A stretch of 64,000 nt of DNA from Saccharum officinarum. Lineage: Eukaryota; Streptophyta; Magnoliopsida; Poales; Poaceae. A model generated the notes under the pieces. The model had not been told where the DNA came from and did no database searches. It saw only the letters and a program-made list of their open reading frames with translations. The first letter of the stretch is position 1. Each line of letters opens with the position of its first letter. Where the stretch lies: contig CM036191.1 in assembly GCA_020631735.1 (NCBI GenBank), positions 45,050,562 through 45,114,561 on the forward strand, read 5' to 3'. The position numbers were made by a program, and so were the translations under genes. Positions 21,983 through 32,789 of this stretch are shown piece by piece.

Positions 21983-22756
21983 TAAGATTCAGTCTCTTTT
22001 CCTCTCCTATCATCTGTCCGCTTTCATCCCCTTGACTACTTGGCTCCTCGCAGATCCTTCATCGGGTGCCCCATGATGCGGTTCCTAACTCTAGATCTGC
22101 GCACTGATGAAGCGCTTTCTCAAGGTGGGCATCAACTTTCTTCTCCCATACCTTCTCCCCCGAGCTGGTTGACGCTGAGGTGCTCGCTTCCATAAATGCA
22201 GCGATTGTGTCATCTGTAGTTCAAGGTATATACTCACTACCGACTGTGTGCCTCCCAGTACTTCCGGGCGTGTAGCATCTGCGCTGCTTAAGGTCCTGTG
22301 GCTAAAGTTATCTTGTGTTAGCAAGGACATGTTGCTTTAAGGTTAATATTGTTTCCCATTTGTTTTAGATCATGTGAGTCATTATTTGCAGCCTCTGATG
22401 ATCGATCCGCATAACTATTATTTTGCAAATCCGGTTTATGAGATTGCTATGATAATGTTTAGGCCTAGGTTCAGGTGAACTAGAATTCCTGTGCATTTGA
22501 ATATTTGATAGACACTGACTAACCATTCATTATTGTTACAGTTCACTATGGCCATTGCTACTTAGGTGTGTTGTGCGTCATACTTTAGGATAAATTGCAA
22601 AGGCATGATTAACCTGTCACGAAAGCAAGTGAATTCCAAAATATTTTGCTTGCAGTTGCTACCATTCCACTCTCAGGCATAGCATGAATGAGCTCCTTTA
22701 GGCTTTAGTTTTCCAAAATATATGCCAATTGCTGTCCAGCACAGATATATAATCTA
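21983..22756 (+). other. Intron-like sequence of the candidate captured gene
   Basis: No protein domain. A further exon-like piece with ATGATGCGGTTCC (about 22075) and a CAAG|GTGGGC donor near 22124 is possible. Confidence 0.3.
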
Positions 22757-23015
22757 CTCCCTCCATTCCAAATTATAAGGCATTCCAAGAATCTTGGAGA
22801 GTCAAAGCATCTTAAGTTTGACCAAATTTATATGATAAGATAATATCATTTATGATGCCAACCAAGTATCATTAGATTCTTTATTAATTATATTTTCATA
22901 GTATACCTATTTGATGTCATAAGTCTTTGTAGTTTTTTCTATAATTTTGGTCAAAGTTCAGATGCTTTGACTCTCCAAGTTTCTTGGAATGCCTTATAAT
23001 TTTGGATGGAGGGAG
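22757..23015. mobile_element. Stowaway-like MITE (259 bp)
   Basis: CTCCCTCCATTCCAAATTAT at the left and its inverse, ending GGATGGAGGGAG, at the right. TA flanks both ends (22755-22756 and 23016-23017). The inner arms (GGAGAGTCAAAGCATC against GATGCTTTGACTCTCC) extend the inverted repeat well beyond the termini, so the transcript could fold into a long hairpin. Confidence 0.92.
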
Positions 23016-23017
23016 TA

Positions 23018-23653
23018 TATAGCATTCATGGTCGACCGTTGATTTGATCTGACGACCATTCGAAACTGAACTACTCAATGGCACAACTTACATATTGCGT
23101 CTAACAAGTAACGAGAGCATGGGGAAATGATGCTGGATCAATTTGCTGCTCCTCAATGATGTACTGTATTTAAGTTTCAAACAAAAGGTCATCTGTGTTT
23201 AGACAAAAAAACTGATGTATTAGTTGCTGCTCCTCATGCATATGCATCACACTGAAATCAGTGTATTACCAGTATACAGTGGGGAGCAAACATCATGCAG
23301 TATTTGTCAGTATACACTGAGTAAGGAATTGAAGCAGAAACCATATGTTCCTCATGCTATTTGTTTAATAAACCTATAAACCGTCTGCCAGGCATTCTCC
23401 TTGGCATGTCGTCTGTAAAACTTCAGTATTTTGAAATCAGCACATTATTTTGCTGCTACATTGCCTGTGAGGCTTTAATCGATAAGGAATAAAAAAGGTT
23501 TGGGGCTCCTCAGTTGATTGACTTTTGATCTAATGTTAGCTTTTAAATTAAGCAAACCAACAAAAAGTTCAGGAAGATGTGTAACAGTATGGTCCATTCC
23601 TCCATCTCCTGAATGTTACAGCTCATCATGTCAATTTATGTTGTGGAACCTGG
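23018..23653. other. Sequence between MITE and LINE insertion site
   Basis: No gene recognised. This would be contiguous with 30666 onward before the LINE inserted. Confidence 0.4.
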
Positions 23654-23663
23654 GAAATACTAA
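23654..23663. repeat. LINE target-site duplication, copy 1
   Basis: GAAATACTAA, identical to 30656-30665, directly abuts the LINE poly-A tail (nine T on the plus strand, 23664-23672). Confidence 0.85.
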
Positions 23664-23836
23664 TTTTTTTTTGAACGTAATGGCAGGAGCTCTGCCTTTC
23701 AATTAAGAAGGGTAAAGAGGTTTATGTACAGATCAGAAGGGGCATTGCCCCCATTATGATTACACGATGCCTTCCGCGATATTGCCCCCTCCCCAAGCTA
23801 AAGCCCTCTTTCTTTGCTCGATATCCTCTTTTACCA

Positions 23837-26800
23837 TTAATGCCACTTGCATTGCGACTCGTGGGCGTTGTCAAAAGTTCTTCTGTTCCTTTCCTTCCAT
23901 ATGTTCCATAGCGTGTATATGACCATCCCGTTGAAGCGCCATTTTTCTTGTTTCGCTATCTTGGTTGCGGCCTCTTCCCACCAAGACTTCAGGTGAGGTG
24001 GGTCTTGAGTGGGGTGGATCAATTGTACATCGAAATGCTCCCATGAAAGAACTTGGCTCCACACTGCCTTGGCGAAAGGGTAGAGGAGTGATAGGTGAAG
24101 GCATGTTTCCAAAGGTCCATTACATAGGGCACATTGGTCCTGATGAGGCCAACCTCTCTTCTGAAGATTATCCGCCGTCAAGACTTTTTCTTGCACCAGG
24201 ATCCAAACAAACACTTTTCCTTTATTCTCAGCATGTGCTCTCCAAATGAGGTCATTTCAGAATCCGCCATAGGAACCTTCGAACTGGATCCTGTACGATG
24301 AACGGGTGGAGTAAGAAGCATCGGCTGTCCACCTCCAGACTATGGAGTCGCGAACACTCGGTGCCAACTGGATGTTTTGGAGCCTTATCCAAAGGGAGAC
24401 AAACTCCTCGACTTGGACTGCGGAGGTGATCCTGCCTCTTAGCGATCGGATCCAACCATAGTTTCGAAGTTCCTGTTGGACCGATTTGTTTTTCCTTCTA
24501 ACCAAGTCGAACAAGTGTGGTGCTAAATATTTGGGTGCCTCACCGTCCAGCCAACTGTTGTGCCAGAAACGGGCCTTTGCGCCATCGCCAATCGTGACCT
24601 TGGTTGATGAGTTGAAGAGCAGCCGGTCGGCTTCGTTGCAAGGCAGTTCCGCGCCCGCCCAAAGTTTGGATTCATCCACCCAATCCTGCCAAAGCCAACG
24701 TAGGCGAAGCGCCCTGCCGAATTTTTCTAGATCTAGTATCCCCAAACCGCCAAGGTCTTTGGGTCTAGCAACTGTTGGCCAGTTCACTAGACAGTGACCA
24801 CCATTTGCATTTTCTTCACCTTTCCAAAGGAAGGATCTCCTGATTTTGTCGATTTTCTTCCTAGCCCAAGCCGCAAGGGGAAACACTGTTAGGTGGTAGG
24901 TCGGCATGGATGAGAGGACCGAGGAGACAAGAGTGAGGCGACTAGCTCTGTTGAGCCATCTTCCTTTCCACCCAGGCAGTCTTTGGCCAATGCGCTCTAT
25001 AAGCGGTTGGACATGAATTTTCCGAAGCTTACGGACGTGCAGCTGTAGTCCTAGATACCGGCAAGGGAAAGCACCTCTGGTTCCCGCAAAAGAAGACAGA
25101 ATGTGGTCCAGGTCCACTTCTTCACACCTGATTGGGTGAATTGAGCTTTTCTGCAAATTTATGTGCAGGCCTGAGAAATTCCCAAATGCTTGCAGGACCA
25201 TTTTGGTAGCTTCCAGGTCTTCTTTTATGGGGTTTATGAAGATGGCCGCGTCATCTGCATACATGGAGGTCCTCCACCTTGCTGTAGCCGATGGTAGAGG
25301 AGAGAGGATTCCTTGTTGCGTGGCCAGCTCTAGCAGACGTTGTAAGGGATCTATGGCGAGGATGAAGAGCATGGGCGATAGAGGGTCACCTTGGCGGACC
25401 CCCTTGCCGTGGTTGAAATTAGGCCCTCGCTGACCGTTCAGCAACACCGACGAAGTGGCCGTGCGGAAAAGGATGGATACCCATTCGCGCCAACGTGGCC
25501 CAAAGCCCAGTGCCTCGAGCACCTCGAGCAAGTAACTCCAGTTGATCGTGTCAAAAGCTTTGTGGATGTCTAGTTTCATGAAGAGGGCCGGGTTTTTTTG
25601 TTTGTGCAACTTTTGTATTGTGGTCTGGACATATAAGAAGTTATCATGGATGCTTCTCTTCTTTATGAAGGCACTTTGACAATTGGAGACCAGCGAGTTG
25701 AGAATGGAGGCGAGCCTGTTCGCCAGGAGCTTTGAGAAGATCTTTGCAAAGCTGTGTATGAGACTGATGGGTCTGTAATCTGTGATCCACAGTGCATCTT
25801 CCTTTTTTGGGAGTAGGACAATGTTCACCGAGTTCATGAGTTCGAAACCCTGGGAGTTCAGATGGAACAAATTATTTATGGCCGCCGTGACATCGTCTTT
25901 GATGATTTCCCAGCATGATTTGAAGAAGGCGCCGGTGAACCCGTCAGGGCCCGGGGCCTTATCCGACGGCATCGAAGTTATTGTGTCCTTGATCTCCTCT
26001 TGTGAGAATGGCACTTCCAGTTCCGAGAGATCTCGTGGGGTGTATCCCAGTGCCTGCCAATCTATGGTCCTGGTCCTTTGGATGGACGTGCCCAGGTGGT
26101 TCCTGAAATATTCTCCTGCCACATTTTCCTTTTCCTCATGGCTGAAAGCCATCCCCTCATTTGTTTGCAGGCAGTGGATGTAATTTTTTCTCCGTCTGGC
26201 GCTTGCTCTTATGTGGAAGAATTTTGTGTTGGCGTCTCCGCAACGGATATATGTGAGCCTCGATCTTTGCCTTATCCTTGATTTTTCAATGGCCGCAAGA
26301 CCGGTGCTGCGAATTTTGAGACATCGTCGTAGGTCCAACTCTTGGTCCGTGAGTGTCCTGGATTCTTGTGCCATTTCCAATTGCAGCAAGATTTCTTTGA
26401 TTATGGCTAGCTGCAGCTTGGTGTCCCCTATCTTGTCTCTACGCCATCTTTTGATACTTCTTGCTACCCTTGCCATTTTGATGTGGAGGCGTTTGAGGGG
26501 TAGCTGGGAGCTAACCGGCCGGACCCAAGTGGCTTGGACCATGTCTTGGAATCCCGGCATGGTGGTCCAGAAATTCTCAAACCGGAAAGCTGGGCTGGGG
26601 CGATGGTCAAGGTCTCCTTGAAGTAGGAGCGGTGTGTGGTCGGACATAAGAGACGACAAGGAGTGAAGGAAGCAAGCCGGAAACAATAAATCCCATTTGG
26701 GGGTGCAGAAGAGCCTATCAATTCCGGTTAGCGTTGGGTTCGTCTGTTCGTTGCTCCAGGTAAAGCGACGACCATTTAATTTGATTTCTTTGAGCCGCAT

Positions 26801-27328
26801 AACATCTAAGGCCGCCTTGAAGGAATTCATCAGACGTCGGTTGAGGTTTGAATTATTTTTGTCTTCCGCTTGGTATATAAGGTTGAAATCTCCCAAAATG
26901 AGCCATCTGTCGTGAGCGGGAACTGGGATGTTTTTTAGTTCTTGGAGGAACTGAATCTTTTCATCATCCCTTTGTGGTCCATAGACCACAGTAATTTGCC
27001 ATTGTATCCTGTCTGCCCTCATGGTAATTGTCGCGGTGATAGCATGTGTGGATAGTTGGATATCTGATAAATCAAAGAAATCCTCATTTACAGCTAGCAG
27101 GATACCACCTCTGGTATGTGCCGCAGGTAGCACAGTGAAGGAGTTAGCGAATTTTGGACCTGCTGTTCGACTGACGGCGCTCTGGTCCATGATTTGTAGT
27201 TTGGTCTCCTGAAGACAAACAATTGTGGCACCTGTGTCTCTCACAAGCTCGTTTACAGCATCCTGTTTGGCGCCATCATTTAGCCCCCTCACATTCCAAT
27301 TTAGCAAGCGACAATTATGCTGGGCCAT
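23837..27328 (-). pseudogene. LINE ORF2 (endonuclease-RT), one premature stop
   Basis: The frame from ATG at 27328 runs 1023 codons to TGA at 24259-24257, then continues open in the same frame to 23837, for a total of about 1163 codons. The N-terminal AP-endonuclease domain (about 1-235) has LNWNVRGLND, LQETKL, GDFNLI and SDHTPLL. The RT domain (about 480-740) has DYRPISLIHSFAKI, LDIHKAFD, GVRQGDPLSPMLF and the catalytic YADD at residues 690-693 (25261-25250). After the stop comes the zf-RVT region with FVWILVQEK and CALCN...CLHL. ORF2 nicks the target and primes reverse transcription from it. The stop removes only the C-terminal zinc-finger region. Confidence 0.93.
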
Positions 27329-27745
27329 TTAGAAACAATCTGACAACCCTTTGAAACAGCAGGACAAGCAGCCTGGAGGAGTAAACTTCCTGATGGAAGA
27401 AAGCAGCAGAGTTCAAAACACACAGCAGCACGACAGCCTTACATTCAGGAGCTTGTAACATTGGTGCAGGTACCCATTGCCGGCTAGACTGAAGGCCAAA
27501 GGCTGCCGGTATGGTGACCATATGCAGGGGAGCAAGGATCCTAGGATGACGACAACGGACGGATAGGCGTTCTGGTTCACTGGATGGTTGGGGCGATGAC
27601 TTGAGGCCCCTGACTGTCATCCCACCCATCGAGGAAACCAGTGGGCAGCGCCTATACATGACGAACACGACACAACGGAAATTAAGATGCATGAAGGCTA
27701 ACATTTGGTCAGAAGCTGAATCCCTGAAGGGTGGACGCTGCGCAT

Positions 27746-30615
27746 CTAGTCCTTGGCAGCGGCCGCTGGTATAGCAGTGTCGAGGCCGGACAGGGCCGTT
27801 AAGGCCATGACTGCCGGACCGTCGAGCGGGCCCCTGAAGAGGTCGATGTAGCACAGGAAATGATCATCAGGGGTGAGACCCTCTTCCTCCATGATGCCGA
27901 GCTTCTTCATGAGGACTTGGCGGGCTCGAGTGTGGGTGTCGCCATCGGGCCAGTTCCTGGCTGCAATGCGGACACTCTTCCGCATTGGGTGGGCTGGACA
28001 CCTCTTGCACCGCTGTGGCTGCTCGTTCTTGCGCCGGGGTGGCTGGAGCAGGGGTGGGGGCAGCGTGCGTGAGACGGTGTCGATGAATGCAGACGCCGCA
28101 TGGTCCACGTCACACGCTCCCCCTGCTCGTCGACGGTTGTTGCTGCAGCGGCCATCTGAGTTGGAGACGTGGCTGCCGAACTGGAGGACGCGCAGCCCCG
28201 TCGTGCCCTGCCGTTGCCTGGTCCACGGGCCCTGCGCCTGGAGTACACGAGGCCAGGCTTGAAGCGTTGTGCAGCCTCGTCCGCTGGTGGCTGCACTGCA
28301 TCTGCAGCAGGGGGCTCGCTGTCGTGGCGGGGTCGCCTGGAGTAGACCCGCCCCAGGATGAAGCGGTGATGCACGCTTCCATGAACGACCTGCAGTGGCT
28401 CCGGTGCTGTTGCGGCATTTTCCTCAGGAGGGTTTGGTGACTGGCGATGATTGTTGCCGCTGCCATGCTTGGGGCTGGTCGAACTGCAGCGCGCACGCGG
28501 AGCGGGCGACACCGGGCGCAGCGATCTTTGCATCTGCTCCGAGCGCGCCGTCCTAGACCCGCGACGGTGCGAGGCGCGCTCTCTGCTTCTGCCGCGTTCT
28601 CGGGCCGGGCTACTGCCTCGTGGATGTCCTCGGGGCCCGTGTGTGTCCACCAGGGCCTCCCGTGTCGGTGAAGGGCCCTGGACAGGCTCGGAATCGCTGG
28701 AGCGTGGGGGCGTTGCATCTGATTGGCGCGGCGTATCCTCCATGGCAGCCACGCTGTCGTTGTGTTGACGGTGTCGAGCTCGAGACCCGTGGGCAGAGGT
28801 GCCGTCGCGACGGCGTCCGTGTCGCGACTCGAACCGCTCACGCTCCCTCTCCCTGGGAGCCCCCGAGATGCTGCGGAAGAGTCGCGAGCTCCAACTATCA
28901 TCCTTTCGCTTACGGCGGCCGCGTCGGTCGTCTTCATCGTCACAGCGGTTACGGCGGTGGTGGTGGTCGTCGTCGCGGCGAGAGTTGGAGCGGTTCGCGG
29001 ATAGCCGATCGTGGCGGTCCCGTGGCACCCTTTCGCCATCGACGACGCCATGGTACCACGTGTAGCGACGAGGCGTGACGCGGCCATCTCTCCCCGGTGG
29101 GTCCTCCACCCGGTCCAGGTGCACAAGCACCCTGCAAGTGAGGGCGTGGTCTCCTTGGGCAGGCGGCGGCGCAACCCCGTCGAAGAACTCTGCTCTCCTG
29201 CCAGACAATGTGAGCCACGTTACCTTGGGGATCGCCGAAGGGTTGTGCGTCCAAGCCCAGAGACTGAGGGCCCTGGTGTCCTTTCTGTCTAGCGATGACT
29301 TCTCGACATAGTCTAGGACGCAGGCGCGAGCGACGGCTCTCTTGGCGATGCTCTCATTCCAGGCGTGCAAGGGAATGCCCTCCAAGCAGAGCTTGACGTG
29401 GTATTGGAGGCTGCAGAAGTCGCCATGAGTGAGCAGCCGCCATGGCCTGATGTGGATGTCCAGGTTGCCATGGGGGAGCATCTCCAGGTTCACCGCCTCG
29501 TCGCGGTGGTGGTGATGGGTGAAGTCGATGTAGAAGTCTTCTGGGTGGTGCTTGACGACGGAGACGTCCTCCGGCAGCACCCCAAGCTTGGAGCAGATGG
29601 CCTTCTTGACTACCCCGGGCTCGACCTTTGGACAGTTCCGGCCGATCCACGCGACCGCCGCATGGGACGACAGGCGCACTAGTTCGTCCTCCATGTCGCT
29701 GTTGTTGGAGGCCATAGCCGAGGTAACCTCTGGGCGCTCTGCAGGGTCCCCTGGCTGCGCCATCCTGGGCGGAGCGAGGTGGGGGAAGTTGTGGATGTCG
29801 ATTGTTGGAGGCAGGGGCGCAGGAGGGGGGACGCTGGGCTTCAGGGGCTGCTTGCAGTGACGAGCTTTGTGCCCCCAAGAATTGCAGAGAAGACATCTCA
29901 CTGGGTCCCTGCAGGCGGAGGCAGAATGGCCCCGGGCGAGGCAGCGGAAGCACTTACCTCTCAGACGCTCGCGGATGCCCTTAATGGTGATGGAGCGGGA
30001 TGAAGTGACCCTGGTGGTTGGGCGGCACGAAGGCGCAGGTGGCTTGAATTCGGCGCTGCACCACCAGTACTTCGGTCGCACTGGCGCCCACTCTCCTTCC
30101 TCATCCAGCTTGCTCTCCTCTTGGGAAGGAACAATAGGGGGCCGCCTTGAATGCCCAGTTCGCTCCGTAGCCGGGCAGCTGCCCAGGATGCCGGCAAACG
30201 AAGCAGCAGAGGCGGATTTCAAGCAGGATTTGGCCGGTTGGGCACCATTGGGGGAGTAAATTTGGTTGGTGTGGAGCGGGCGCGAGGCGAAGTGGACACG
30301 CTTTCCGGCCTGGGGCTGAACAACCTTCGCCGAATCAGCATCAGCAAGGACGACAGACCCCACGACGATGGACTTCAGGCGCGGGTGGGTGCAGACCGGC
30401 GCTGACCCGCGGACGGCAGGGCTCTTGGGGCGCTCGATCTGCGCCTGGGCGAAGCTATTGCTGCTATCTGTGGTTGAAGGTGGTGGGCCAGGGTGGAGGG
30501 AGCCGTGATCTGTGGGTTCGCAGTGGTGGGGGTGGACGACGGCGGCGGATCTGGGCTCCGCCGACGCGGGGGCGGCGGGGGGTGCCGGGGACAGGTGGGG
30601 AGGCAACGGCTCCAT
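27746..30615 (-). pseudogene. LINE ORF1 (CCHC zinc-knuckle RNA-binding protein), frameshifted near its 3' end
   Basis: The frame from ATG at 30615 runs 902 codons to 27907. It contains two CX2CX4HX4C knuckles in tandem (CFRCLARGHSASAC and CLLCNSWGHKARHC, about 29850-29960), then a DUF4283-like segment (KLGVLPEDVSVVKHHPEDFY, LEGIPLHAW), then a long Arg/Ser/Asp-rich low-complexity region (RERERERFES). The family's conserved C-terminal domain (FIDTVSRTLPPP ... LMKKLGI ... ALTALSGLD) lies in another frame, 28108-27746, so one indel at about 28105-28120 has shifted the end. The knuckles precede the DUF4283-like segment. ORF1 is expected to coat the LINE RNA and ferry it to target DNA. Confidence 0.85.
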
Positions 30616-30655
30616 CTACTGAAACTAGAGTCGCTTCACTGAAAGGACGAAGCTC

Positions 30656-30665
30656 GAAATACTAA
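30656..30665. repeat. LINE target-site duplication, copy 2
   Basis: GAAATACTAA at the 5' side of the minus-strand LINE, matching 23654-23663. Confidence 0.85.
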
Positions 30666-31081
30666 ATTCAATTTGAGTCTAACTCTCTGCTCTGTCGGGG
30701 AAGCTGAGGAACATTGGCAAGTGGTTCATACTTGGAAAATTAATTTTCTGAAAGGATACTCTTATATAGAAGCTCTATACTTGGGAATTTGCTGATTTGA
30801 TCCTGACATATTTCTCCAAACTCAGTGACAAGACAAAGTTTTTTCTAGAAGTCCAATGCTCTTTTTAATATCCAACTACTATCTCACACACCAAGTCGTA
30901 ACTTCAACATAAATTATTTGATGAATATTCAGCTACTTTTTTGTTTACACAATGTTTTATTTCTATGGTCGTTATTTTTTCAGATATTGTGTTTGCTGTC
31001 CTGCCATTTGCATATGAGTAGTGTCCTTATTGTAATCCTTTGTTTGGAATTCTGCTAAACATATGTGAACCCATCCATCTA
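30666..31081 (+). other. Intron-like or intergenic sequence beyond the LINE
   Basis: AT-rich, no domain; ends at a pyrimidine-rich CCATCCATCTAG acceptor-like site before 31082. Confidence 0.35.
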
Positions 31082-31171
31082 GGTGCTTAGATAAGGCTCC
31101 TGTAGTTTTAGAGGACCAAGAGATGGACAGGCTGGACAGCTATCGCCCATGGCAACCCAGGTGGAGGAAGT
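31082..31171 (+). pseudogene. Exon-like fragment (terminal exon of an unidentified gene)
   Basis: After an acceptor-like CATCTAG the plus frame reads CLDKAPVVLEDQEMDRLDSY then RPWQPRWRK and a TGA at about 31171. Short, charged and with a clean stop, it looks like a last exon, followed by about 270 bp of 3'-UTR-like sequence to the Helitron tail at 31440. I do not recognise the protein. Confidence 0.35.
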
Positions 31172-31410
31172 GAAGATTTTGGTCTGGGTGCTTCCAATAT
31201 GGTTCGCCTATGTCTTCTATTCGGCTGCAATGTACCAGACTGTTTGATTAATGCGTGTTCATCATGTTCATGTGCCTTTTATGTGCTGATGCCTTGGCTA
31301 TGTCAATATACTCTGTGTGTGCTTAGATATTAGTGTTATCATCTAATTATAACTTTACAGATCCATGTTTCTTTAGCATAATCAATAGCTTATTGTCTTT
31401 AATCCATTGC

Positions 31411-31440
31411 AGGGCGCCCGAAGGGCACCTGATGTTCTAG
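31411..31440 (+). mobile_element. Helitron-type 3' end (plus)
   Basis: AGGGCGCCCGAAGGGCACC (GC-rich hairpin) followed by TGATGTTCTAG|T. If correct, the Helitron lies to the left and would include the exon-like pieces at 21906 and 31082, with the LINE nested inside. Confidence 0.5.
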
Positions 31441-31467
31441 TAGAATAGAATCACACAACTAATTGAA

Positions 31468-31500
31468 ACTAGATGATACCCCACGCGTTGCTGCGAGAAT
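31468..31500 (-). mobile_element. Helitron-type 3' end (minus)
   Basis: The plus strand reads ACTAGATGATACCCCACGCG then TTGCTGCGAG. On the minus strand this is a GC-rich hairpin followed by ATCATCTAG|T. Its body would extend to the right. Confidence 0.5.
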
Positions 31501-31739
31501 TTTATAATGTTGCACAGGATCATAAGGGGAGAACATGTCATTTCAGCAACTATTAGAATTAATACTGCACTTCTCTTAATGCACAAAAAAAGCACCCACA
31601 TTGGAATATTCCTTGACTTCTTGATGAATTTAGCTCAAAATCTTAATGGAAAACATTGATTGGAGCCTGACAAAACACCTACGAACCAAACATTGTGTAT
31701 CTCTTTATAAAGAAGAAACTGGATGTATTGATTCAAAAA

Positions 31740-32789
31740 AAAAAAAAGAAACGGGATGTATTAAACTACTATAGATATGACCAAAAATAGGAACGCATCC
31801 AACTACTCACGTCCATGTCCATGTAAAAATTCCTTTGAGCCTCAGGTGGTCGCAGATAGCACAGCAGACAGCACAGATTGGATTAGGCGATACATCTAGG
31901 GCCCGCTAGCAAATAAAAGGTCCAACAAATCCCAATCGTCTAGCACCATCTCCCAGTTCTGTCCTGCCGCCACTTCCACCGCCGACGCCGCTTCTCATGT
32001 CCCCGGCCTTCCTCCGCCGAGATCGGGCCCTAGGTGCTTGCATCGACTTCTCCTCCAACTGAATAAACGTCATAGCATTCAAATTCGTTAGATGAGGGTA
32101 CTACAGCAATGGTAGAGAGAAAACCAACGGGCTTGTTGAGGAAGGGCAGGACGCCGATATCTCGCCGGTGACGGCTCTTAGTCATGCGTTCAGAGATGAT
32201 TCAATGTCATCTTTTTGCGAGCCACTTTTTTTGCGAGCCACTTTTTTTTATTGCGAGCCACACCAGAGAGAAAACCAATGATTATTTTGTGTTGGGCTAT
32301 TTTCGGTTCTCATATCTAGTTTTTTGCGAGCCACTTTTTTTATTCTAGCTTATTTTTTTCTCTTTCGGGATAACGGGCGTGTGGATAGTGAAAGGGCGGG
32401 GAGATAGTCTCACTTACATATATATATAAGTGGAAGTAATAAGCTAGAACACAAAATGGCAGAAATCAAGTTTGAAAAAATAGTAGAGAGAAAATATTTA
32501 ATAAATAATCATTGGTTGGAATAAAAAAAGCTTTGAAATTAAGCAACTTTATATTAACACATTTAAAACTTTGTGCTTTAAATTTAAAACTTTGTGCTTT
32601 AAATTCAAAACATTATTTTTAAAATTCAGAAACTTTATACTAGCACATCAAAAACTTTGTATTTCAAGATTTTTAAACTTTACATTTTAAATTCAGGAAC
32701 TAAATACTAGCACATTTAAACTTCATACTCTAAGATCTAAAAACTTTATAATTTCAAACTTTATTTTTACAATTGAGGAACTTATCCAA
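31740..32789. other. Mixed non-coding sequence with short A/T-rich tandem words
   Basis: A GC-rich fragment (31900-32040), a repeated GCGAGCCACTTTTTTT motif (three to four times, 32215-32345), then AAACTTTGTGCTTTAAATT-type short tandem units (about 32560-32760). No gene is supported. Confidence 0.55.

Larger units (their letters stand above)
23664..30655 (-). mobile_element. L1-type LINE, near full length (about 6.99 kb)
   Basis: A minus-strand non-LTR retrotransposon with ORF1 (zinc-knuckle RNA-binding protein) upstream of ORF2 (AP endonuclease, reverse transcriptase, zf-RVT). It ends in a short poly-A (23672-23664) and is bounded by the 10-bp duplication GAAATACTAA. The 5' UTR is only about 40 bp before the ORF1 ATG, so slight 5' truncation is possible. 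One stop in ORF2 and one frameshift in ORF1 are the only coding defects I see, suggesting a fairly young insertion that is now inactive. Confidence 0.95.

Noticed and set aside
28110..29174. 354-codon minus frame and several plus frames over the LINE ORF1
   Set aside because: They shadow the Arg/Ser-rich low-complexity part of ORF1; knuckles and DUF4283-like motifs lie in the 902-codon frame.
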